NCBI RefSeq assembly: GCF_030161635.1
Contig: NZ_BSUO01000001.1
Span: 558,001-622,000, forward strand
Source: Mobilicoccus caccae
GTDB taxonomy: Bacteria; Actinomycetota; Actinomycetes; Actinomycetales; Dermatophilaceae
DNA length: 64,000 nucleotides
Direction of reading: 5' to 3'
Shown here: positions 57,259 through 64,000 of the stretch, piece by piece
How the letters are laid out: the number at the start of each line of letters is the position of its first letter
Numbering within the stretch: position 1 is the first letter of the stretch
Translations under genes and position numbers: made by a program
The notes under the pieces: model-generated
Seen by the model: the letters and a program-made list of their open reading frames with translations, nothing else
What the model was told of the DNA's origin: nothing
Databases searched by the model: none

Positions 57259-58280
57259 CTACCCGGCGGCGCCGGTGGTCAGCATGACCGTGACGAGACG
57301 GTCGATGTTGTCGTAGCGGATGTCGCCGCGGGGGTGACGATCTCGCTCCAGGTCATCCGGAGCACGGGATGCCCGGCACGGACGATCGCGGCCTCCCTGG
57401 CCCTCTCGGCGCGGATGATCTCCTCGACGGTTCGCGAGTCGTCCTTGTCTCGGGCGGCGGGAAGGTACTTCATCATCCCGTCGATCTCGAGGACGAGTCG
57501 ACCGAGGGCGAAATCGACGCGGTAGGAGTTCCCCTCGGCGACGATCGGCAGTTGCGGAGTCACGTCGTGGCCCAGTCGCGTGAGGGCGTGGCGGGCGAGG
57601 GTCTCCGCGGGGGACTCCGACGAGGGATCCACGTGATCGAGCATCGCGACCATGAGGGAGCGACCCGGGTGGCCGGCGAACGACGTGGCGCGGCTTCGGA
57701 GGTCGGTGAGAGTCACCTTGTCGGTGCGGACGGCCTGGTCGGCGGCGACGAGGGTGGCGAGTGGATTGCCGAGGCCCACCTGGAGCACGGCGTCGGCACA
57801 ACCGACCGTGGCGCTTCCGGGCTCGAGGTGGGCGACGGTGTGATCGGCGCGGTGGATCAGGCACCCTGCCCGACGGCGGTTGCTGGGTGAGGTGCGGTGG
57901 GTGAGGTGCGCGGTCTCGAGGTCCGCGGCGAACGCCGGCAGCTCCATCTCGAGCAGGGCCGAGTGATGGCTGGACACCGTCTGCGGGTTGCGCCGACGCG
58001 CCGCGGAGGTCTGACGCCGGTGCCGATCCTTGCGGTGGAGGGAGGTGTCTCGCGGGGCGTAGTAGCCGTGTGTGACGCGCACGAGGACACCTGCTCTGGT
58101 CACGGCACGGAGCGTCTCGTGGTTCACGCCGTCGGCGAGCGCCTCGGCGGTCGAGAACAGCCCGAACTCGCCGGCGGTGAGAGCAGCCAACGAGGTCCGC
58201 AGGCCGGGAGGGAGGTCGTCAAGTGTGGGCACGTCACCAGCGTCGTCCGTGGTCGATGACGTGACGGAACGCCGCTTCAC
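57259..58280 (-). CDS. AbiEi-antitoxin-like N-terminal plus DUF559-like C-terminal domain protein (frameshifted)
   Basis: The repaired product has about 340 residues. The N-terminal part ([20 protein letters not shown], then [20 protein letters not shown] and YAPRD) resembles the winged helix of type IV AbiEi antitoxins. The C-terminal part has [20 protein letters not shown], then [20 protein letters not shown], as in DUF559/Vsr-like PD-(D/E)xK nuclease-related domains. Such fusions are common in actinobacteria and their function is unknown. One added base at the G5 run 57330-57334 gives [20 protein letters not shown]. The GTG start at 58280 is tentative. Double-hairpin repeats lie on both sides. 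Confidence 0.75.
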
Positions 58281-58349
58281 GTTGGGGACGGACTCGTGGC
58301 GGATTACGCCCTGTGGAACGTGGGCGCGGGCTTGATGCGTGCCGCGGTG

Positions 58350-58431
58350 GATCGAAACTGCGTCCGTGCTCCCCCGATCGGAGGAGCACTGGTGGTGTTT
58401 CGTGTCCTCCAGCTCGATATCGGGAGCAGCG
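58350..58431. repeat. Double-hairpin repeat, copy b
   Basis: The left part is identical to copy c (ATCGAAACTGCGTCCGTGCT, then CCCCCGATCGGAGGAGCAC). The centre is altered, while the second half keeps CGATATCGGGAGCA. It lies upstream of the AbiEi-like gene. The gap 58281-58661 holds only copies b and c. Confidence 0.8.
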
Positions 58432-58492
58432 GAGGAGTTCGGCGCGCGCCGTCGGCGTTGGTGTGGGCGCTGTCGTGATGTGTGCCGGGGCG

Positions 58493-58575
58493 GATCGAAA
58501 CTGCGTCCGTGCTCCCCCGATCGGAGGAGCACGGACGCAGTTCGGTGCCAGGGTGCTCCGATATCGGGAGCACGG
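58493..58575. repeat. Double-hairpin repeat, copy c (best formed)
   Basis: Arms AACTGCGTCCGTGCTCC (58499-58515) and GGAGCACGGACGCAGTT (58526-58542) pair perfectly over 17 bases around a 10-base centre. A second hairpin, GTGCTCC with GGGAGCAC around GATATC, follows. It resembles a REP-type or MITE-like element. A terminator function is also possible. Confidence 0.85.
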
Positions 58576-58661
58576 AGGGAGGGTCGTCGCACCGCGAGCA
58601 GCCGAAGACATCGAGGCGTCCCGCCGGCGACCCGCGTCCGAACCGCCCCGTGGGCCGGAGG

Positions 58662-59372
58662 TCAGTAGCGGGCGGCGCCGAGGATGCCGCTGTACTTGAG
58701 TTGCGCCACTCGTTCGGTGACCAGGCCGGAGCGCGTGCTCGAGACTCGCACCCAGGTCTTGGTGGCCGGAGCCCAGCGGTAGGTGGTGTGGGTGCCGCTG
58801 AGCTTGCCGGTCTTGCGGTAGGGACGCAGGTCGTGCCGGACGACGTAGCGCACGCCGCGTTTGGTGGAGAAGGTGTAGCCGGCGTGGTGGCGCGGCGTGT
58901 TCGCGGCCACCCACGTGTTGCGGGCGTCGCGCGAGCCGCGTGCGCCCGGTGCGGCCTGGAGCACGAGCGCCCCACGCTGCCAGCGGTAGACGCGCAGGGC
59001 GAAGTCGGCCGACTCCGGCGTGAGGTTGACGACGATCTCCGCGCCGGGAGTCCCGTCCATGGCGATCGGCCCCCACCACGACATCAGCGGGTCGCAGGTG
59101 CCGCGGGCGGTGACGGGCGTGCTGACCACGGCTCCGCGCGCGGTCTTGACGGTGAGCGTGTAGTGGCAGCCGCGTCGGTCCTCGCGCTTCTGGGCGAAGG
59201 TGACGCGGTCGCGGCGACCGTCGCCGTCGATGTCGGCCGAGGAGGTCTTGACGGTGTCCGTCGCCGCGCTCGTGGGAGCGGCGGTGACGGCCTCGGCGGA
59301 CGTGGCGGTGGTGGCCAGGCTGCCCGCGAGGGCGGCGGTCGTGAGAACGGCGACGGCGAGCGTCGATGGCAT
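58662..59372 (-). CDS. Secreted protein with one DxDGDGxxD motif, paralog 3
   Basis: The 236-residue protein starts at ATG 59372, preceded by AGGGG. Its signal is STLAVAVLTTAALAGSLATT. The motif SSADIDGDGRRDRVTFAQKR follows. The next blocks match the other two paralogs: IAMDGTPGAEIVVNLTPESA, ALRVYRWQRGALVLQAAPG, HAGYTFSTKRGVRYVVRHDL and SGTHTTYRWAPATKTWVRVS. Two Cys (RRGCHYTL and RGTCDPL) may form a disulphide. It is intact. Function is unknown. Confidence 0.78.
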   Translation of the reverse strand: MPSTLAVAVLTTAALAGSLATTATSAEAVTAAPTSAATDTVKTSSADIDGDGRRDRVTFAQKREDRRGCHYTLTVKTARGAVVSTPVTARGTCDPLMSWWGPIAMDGTPGAEIVVNLTPESADFALRVYRWQRGALVLQAAPGARGSRDARNTWVAANTPRHHAGYTFSTKRGVRYVVRHDLRPYRKTGKLSGTHTTYRWAPATKTWVRVSSTRSGLVTERVAQLKYSGILGAARY

Positions 59373-59579
59373 GGTGATCCCCTTCACTCATGGATTGATC
59401 CGCCTGTCCCCCGGCGGACATCGCCCATCCTGTTCCCTTCGGCGCGTGGAAGGAATGGATGCGACGAGCTTGTGGTGTGACGGTGGCCGATCCGTGACCT
59501 CGTGTTCGTCCTGCGGTCGGCTGGGGCCGTCGGGCGTCGGAGTCTGCGGAGGTGAACGTCGCGCAGCCGGTGCGGGGTG

Positions 59580-61324
59580 TCAGGGCGTGGGGTCGTCGTG
59601 GAGGCGGACGCTGGAGAGTTCGACGACCCCGTCGGTGCGTTGCCAGTAGTGCAGGCGGCGGGCGGAGGCGGTCTTGTGCTGGAGGTAGACGCGCCAGCAG
59701 GTGGCGCCGTCGGGGCGGGTCACGGGTGGGTCGTCGCCGCCGAGACCACTGCGGAGCTGGTGGAGGTGGCGGGCGGGGATGTCCTTCACGCGGCCGGTGA
59801 CGACGTCGACGATGACGTCGACGACCTTCTGCCGGTCGATGCCTTCGACGGCGGCCCAGGTGGTGAAGAAGTCGGGGCCGATGGTCCAGTCGCGGATCGG
59901 GAGGGCCGCCTTCTCCCCGGGGGTCGTGCGGCGGGCCCAGGAGAGGTGCACCTCGTAGCGGAGTTGGTCGCCGGGATCACCGAAGAGGTCGTGGTCGAGG
60001 TCGGCATCGGTGTGGGCGTGGCGCAGGGCGATCTTCGCCTCCCGGACCTGGGTGCGCAGGCGCTTGGTCTCGTCCTTGAGCGAGGCGCGTTCGTTCTCGG
60101 CGGCGCGCAGCTCGCGCAGGAGTCGGTCGCGTTCGAGGCGCATCGCGGCGAGTTCGGGCGATTCGCCGGAGTCCTCCGCGCGGGTGGGGGTGGCGTCGTC
60201 GGCGTGGGTGACGAGGTCGGCGGCGGCGTTGTGGGCGTCGATGGCACGGGCGACCATGGCGGCGATGTCGATGTCGAGGTCGGTGGACTCGGCGGGAGGG
60301 ACCTCGTCGGTGGCGAGTTCGGGGGCGGTGGTGTCCTCGGCCTGCGGCGGCTCGAGCCAGGGTGGTCCGCCGCGCAGGATCGGCGGCGCGGTCAGCACGG
60401 CGTCGGCGGGGTTGCGGGCGAGGCTGATGCGCCAGTGAGGGCCGGTGGCGAGGACGAGCGCGGTGAGGGTCTCTCCGGGGGTGAGGACGGTGCGCAGGTC
60501 GAGGTCGGTGTCGTCGAAGGCCTGGGCAGGGGTGAGGTCGACCTCGACGTCGGGGAACAGCCGGGCGATGCAGAGCTCGCGCTCGACGTGCACGAGGAGT
60601 ACGGGGACAACGGCGCCCACGTGGTAGTCGGCGAGGGCGTCGGTGGGGGACAGGCGCATGGGGGTGACGTCGAGGCGGCCCTGGCGGACGTCGAGGAGTC
60701 CGTCGACCGACATGCCGCCGGTGAGCAGACGTTCGGCGGGGACGTCGGGGGCGATGAGCTCGGGGAGATCGTGGCCTTGGCCAGGGGGCCGTCGGTGAGG
60801 GTGACGAGGGCGCGGCCGCCGACGATGCCGTCCACGGTGCCGGAGGTGGCGACGGGTCGGGGGCCGGGGCGTGGGGCACCAGGCGCACCGGGGCGGGCGC
60901 CCGGCACGGGGGTGAGGGCCGCCGGCGTGACGGTGGCTGCCGCGCTCATGCGGAGGGCATCGGAGACGAGTTGCGAACCCACGCGGGCGCCGTCCTCGGC
61001 GGTGTAGACGAACCGCAGAGGGGAGAGGAAGACGTCGTCGACCCATGCCAGGCCGGGAGGGTAGACCCGGCACGCGCCACCGTAGGCCTCGGTGCGGGGC
61101 GGCAGGATGCGGGAGAACTCCCAGCTCAACCGGCCGGTGGGGACCACGTAGACCGAAGCGTGGCCCGCGACCTGGTGGGCGACGTCGTCGACGTCGACGT
61201 GGGAGGCGCTCGCTCCGGCGGGGATGCTCACGATGACGACGGGGTCGGTGCGCGTCGCGTCGAGCAGGTGCTCGGCCAGGGCCTGGACCTGCGCCTCACT
61301 GGTGAGCCGTATCGCCGCGCTCAT
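59580..61324 (-). CDS. Large multidomain protein of unknown function (frameshifted)
   Basis: The repaired product has about 581 residues. The N-terminal ~115 residues (PVVIVSIPAGASASHVDVDD, SVYVVPTGRLSWEFSRI, EAYGGACRVYPPGLAWVDDV) form a domain that I do not recognise. Two S1/OB-like segments follow (VDGIVGGRALVTLTDGPLAK, GLLDVRQGRLDVTPMRL). Then comes a coiled coil (ERDRLLRELRAAENERASLK, TKRLRTQVREAKIAL) and a C-terminal ~130-residue domain ending CWRVYLQHKTASARRLHYWQ and VVELSSVRLHDDPTP. One added base in the run 60762-60765 joins the parts. No signal or membrane segment is present. It could bind RNA or DNA; no family can be named. Confidence 0.7.
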
Positions 61325-61568
61325 GCGTCACCTCCGGTTCATCCGCGGGCGCCAGGGGCGTCCCTCGGTACGTTTCGAGGCTACGACGTGCGGTGGGTGG
61401 AGGGGACGTCCCCGGCTGGGATCGGGCCGGCACGGGAACTCCTGCGTCGAGGCGGTCTGCGGGCTGTCCGCTGCGATGGCACTGTCGGCGCTCCGTTCCA
61501 GGGTCGCATGGCGGCGTTGTCGTGCACGCGCCGGAGAGGGGCCGCGGCTTTCGGGGGCCGCTCGGTGG

Positions 61569-61650
61569 TCCGAGAATGCGGCTGTGCTCCTGCGATCGGG
61601 GGAGCACAGACGGAGTCTCGTGTGCAGAAGCCCGGTGTCGCGTGCAGGGG
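61569..61650. repeat. Double-hairpin repeat, copy d (degenerate)
   Basis: GTGCTCCTGCGATCGGGGGA followed by GCACAGACGGAGT keeps the inner hairpin and part of the flanks; the second hairpin is largely lost. It lies upstream of the large unknown gene, in the 360-base gap 61325-61684, which shows no gene. Confidence 0.6.
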
Positions 61651-61684
61651 AGGAAGATCGGCGCGCAGTGTCGGCGAGGGTGTG

Positions 61685-62798
61685 TCACCGCAGCGGGGGC
61701 AGGGTGAGGCCCTTGGCGCGGAGTCCGCGGATGATCCCGGGGAGGGCCTCGGGGGTGTGGCGGCCGGTCATGTGCATGAGGACGACGCCGCCGGGGCGCG
61801 CAGGCGGCGTGAATCCGTCGCCGTGGAGGACGCGGGCGATCAAGGCGTCCGCGCTGGCGCCGGAGTAGTCGCGGGTGTCGGTGGTCCAGTAGCAGAGCTC
61901 CTGGCCGTGGCGTTTCGCCGCCTGCACGACGCGGGTGGTGAAGGTTCCCGCGCCGAAGCCTGGGCGGAGCAGCGTGGCTCGGGTGGCGGGCCCGCGCGCG
62001 GCCTGGCCTTCGAGTGCGTCGTCGTCGATCGCGTTGAGGGATTCGTGGGTGTCGGTGTGGTTCTCGACGAGATGCCCCGCGCGCTGCAGGGCTCGCACCA
62101 TGCCCGGATTCGACCGCGCCCACGTGCCGGTGGCGAAGAACCGGGCGCGCACGTTCTCGGCCGTCAAGGTGGCCAGCACGCGGTTCATGGTGCGGGTGGA
62201 CAGGAAGCCGTCGTCGAAGGTCAGCCAGACGTCCGTGCCGGTGTTGCCGCAGGTGAGGATGCGATCGCGGGTGGCGCGATCGACGGTGCTCGTGCGCGGC
62301 CCGCTCGCGGTGATGCTCGAGGTGGCACCGGCCCGGGAGTCGTCGGACAGGGTGGCGTGTGCGGTGAGCGTGTGGCGACCGGCGGTGCGCGGCAACGTGA
62401 TCCAGCACTGCTGCGACACCCCGCCGGCGTGGCTCCACGTGTCTCCGGCGCAGTCGCCCCTGACGTCGTCGACCGTGACTTCGAACGATCGCGCCCCCGG
62501 TGCCGTGACGACGATGGGCACCGAGCCTCCGGGTGAGTCGTACTTGGGAGAGCGGATGGTGACCGTCGTCGAGGAGTCGTGTCGTGGAGGTGCTGGTGGG
62601 TGAGGGAGGCGGGGAGGTGGTGGTGCTCGAGGCCGCTGTCGTGGGAGGGGTGTTCGCGGTCGTCGGGGGTGAGGTGGTCGTGCTCGGGGGCGCTGCGGTG
62701 GGTGCGGGGTCGCCGGTCTGCGGGGGTGCGCTGCAGCCGGTCGCGAGGAGAAGCAGGCCCGCGGCGGCGAGCACTCTTGGTCTCGCGTGGATCGACAT
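61685..62798 (-). CDS. Polysaccharide deacetylase lipoprotein (frameshifted in linker)
   Basis: The product has about 371 residues. The ATG at 62798 gives a lipoprotein signal (MSIHARPRVLAAAGLLLLAT, then GCS). A Thr/Pro-rich linker follows. A beta-sandwich-like region starts at VTIRSPKYDSPGGSVPIVVT. The NodB homology domain has VWLTFDDGFLSTRTMNRVLA with both metal/catalytic Asp, VENHTDTHESLN with His residues, LLRPGFGAG and VVLMHMTGRHTPEAL. The signal and the catalytic domain are in different frames. Three G5 runs lie in the linker (62665-62669, 62686-62690, 62722-62726); two missing bases or one extra base would join them. It likely de-N-acetylates peptidoglycan or another surface polymer. 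Confidence 0.82.
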
Positions 62799-62975
62799 GT
62801 GATTCCCCCGGAGAAACGTCGGCGTGTCTTCAGTGTGCATGTCTGGATGGGAGTTCACGGTGAGGACAGTGGGATTCGCGGGTGTCGGCCTACGGTGGCA
62901 TTCGGCCGAGAGGTCCACTCAGAATCCGCCGTGGCGGCCGACTGGCAGATGAGCATCCATGAAGGGGAGGCCACC

Positions 62976-63986
62976 GTGATTCGTCGGCCGATGGCCTACG
63001 CGTTGATCGCCGGGATCTCCGCCGTCCTGCCGGGGTGCGGCGCCGCGACGACGCCGGCCGGGGGAGCGACGTCGCCTGTGGCGCAGGCTCCCTCGCCGTC
63101 GGAGACCGTCGCGCCGACGACCACGCCCGAGCCGGTGACGACCACCACGACGCCGCCCGCTCCGAGCACCGCGCCGCCGACGACGGCGCCCGCGGTCCGG
63201 CCGACGACTCCGGCCGTGGGGACGACCGTCGCACGGCCGGCCGCGCCGTCGGCGTCGCCTGCTGCGGTGCGTGTGGCGCCGGCGGCGAAGGAGCGTCCGA
63301 GTCGTGGCGGTGTCGAGATGCCGGCCACCGGGCGGGGTGCGTTGTCGGGGCGGGTGGTCGTGGTCGATCCGGGGCACAACGGGGTGACGGTCGCGCGCAT
63401 CAACAATCGGCAGGTCGACGCGGGAGGCGGTCGGCGCAAGGCGTGCAACACCTCGGGCACGGCCAACTCCCGCATGAGTGAGCACGAATTGAACTGGAAG
63501 GTCGCCTCGCTCGTCGTCGAGCAGTTGCGCTCCCGCGGCGCGACGGTGTGGCTGACGCGACCCGACGACAAGGGAGTCGGCCCGTGCGTCGACGAGCGCG
63601 CCGGCATCGGCAACCGCGTGGGCGCCGACCTGGTGCTGTCGATCCACGCCGACGGCAACACCTCCGCCTCGGCGCGGGGGTTCCACGTGATCGTCGCGCA
63701 GTCGATGAAGGGCGGCCCCGAGGCGCAGGCCCAGTCGCAGAACGTCGCCGGGCTCGTGCGCGAGCAGATGAAGACCACGGGCATGCCGGTGTCGACCTAT
63801 CTGGGACGCAAGGGAATCCACATCCGCAGCGACATCGCCGGAGTCAACCTCTCCGAACCCCCGGCGGTGATGCTCGAGATGGGCAACATGCGCCACCCGA
63901 AAGACGCGGCCCTGTTCGCACAGGCGGGCTTCCGGCAGCGAGTGGCGACTGGCCTGACGAACGCGGTGCAGAACGCGCTGCGGTGA
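62976..63986 (+). CDS. N-acetylmuramoyl-L-alanine amidase lipoprotein
   Basis: The 336-residue protein begins with a lipoprotein signal (MAYALIAGISAVLPGCGAA), starting at GTG 62976 with GGGAGG upstream. A Pro/Thr-rich linker of ~100 residues follows. The Amidase_3 domain has VVVDPGHNGVTVARINNRQV (zinc His), SEHELNWKVASLVVEQLRSR with the metal Glu, GADLVLSIHADGNTS (zinc His) and VMLEMGNMRHPKDAALF with the catalytic Glu. It cleaves the amide bond between MurNAc and L-Ala in peptidoglycan. It is divergent from the deacetylase gene, 177 bases apart. Confidence 0.94.
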   Translation: MIRRPMAYALIAGISAVLPGCGAATTPAGGATSPVAQAPSPSETVAPTTTPEPVTTTTTPPAPSTAPPTTAPAVRPTTPAVGTTVARPAAPSASPAAVRVAPAAKERPSRGGVEMPATGRGALSGRVVVVDPGHNGVTVARINNRQVDAGGGRRKACNTSGTANSRMSEHELNWKVASLVVEQLRSRGATVWLTRPDDKGVGPCVDERAGIGNRVGADLVLSIHADGNTSASARGFHVIVAQSMKGGPEAQAQSQNVAGLVREQMKTTGMPVSTYLGRKGIHIRSDIAGVNLSEPPAVMLEMGNMRHPKDAALFAQAGFRQRVATGLTNAVQNALR

Positions 63987-64000
63987 TCGGGGCGGCGTCC

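Overview
The window is GC-rich actinobacterial DNA with one complete rRNA operon. From memory, the 16S variable regions, the conserved leader and spacer motifs and the tRNA-free 16S-23S spacer suggest Micrococcales, possibly near Dermatophilaceae or Dermacoccaceae. This placement was not tested by a search. Gene content (split acyl-CoA carboxylase with an epsilon subunit, mycobacterial-type LpdA, a MoxR/DUF58/SpoIIM/RDD block) is ordinary for Actinobacteria.

Layout. 0-3 kb: two tandem paralogous helix-turn-helix proteins and a secreted zinc metalloprotease. 3-10.3 kb: trpS, a 2'-5' RNA ligase-like gene, a D,D-carboxypeptidase, a mannosyltransferase divergent from manC, and a stand-alone methylmalonyl-CoA-mutase-type large subunit. 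10.4-19.1 kb: an M20 amidohydrolase, RDD and SpoIIM membrane proteins, and a coupled five-gene operon (membrane protein, DUF4129, DUF4350, MoxR, DUF58). 19.2-23.5 kb: lpdA, a small antitoxin-like protein, a duplicated hairpin and the biotin-carrying acyl-CoA carboxylase subunit. 23.7-31.7 kb: a peptide ABC importer operon with two paralogous binding proteins. 32-35.4 kb: a MerR regulator, a 16-bp palindrome, an acyl-CoA dehydrogenase and a carboxyltransferase, looking like a branched-chain acyl-CoA degradation unit. 35.4-41 kb: the rrn operon with two candidate promoters, both pre-rRNA processing stems and a terminator. 41-52.9 kb: enoyl-CoA hydratase, maf, DUF885, accE-accD, birA, a class III cyclase, a second hydratase, a two-component system and purK-purE. 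53-64 kb: an accessory-looking stretch with three paralogous secreted Ca-motif proteins, a UDP-sugar dehydrogenase, an AbiEi/DUF559-like protein, four copies of a double-hairpin repeat, a large unknown multidomain protein, and a divergent pair of lipoproteins (polysaccharide deacetylase and muramoyl amidase).

A cross-cutting observation is that at least 14 genes are broken by frameshifts. Thirteen of the breaks can be repaired by adding one base, mostly in a G or C run. They affect housekeeping genes (maf, moxR, lpdA) as well as accessory ones, so most are probably consensus errors and not real pseudogenes. Those genes are annotated here across the frameshift with the run position given.

Functional links: manC would supply GDP-mannose to the neighbouring mannosyltransferase. 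AccA, the AccD/AccE pair, BirA and the mutase fit acyl-CoA carboxylation and odd-chain or branched-chain acyl-CoA metabolism. The acyl-CoA dehydrogenase and carboxyltransferase are probably controlled by the adjacent MerR protein.
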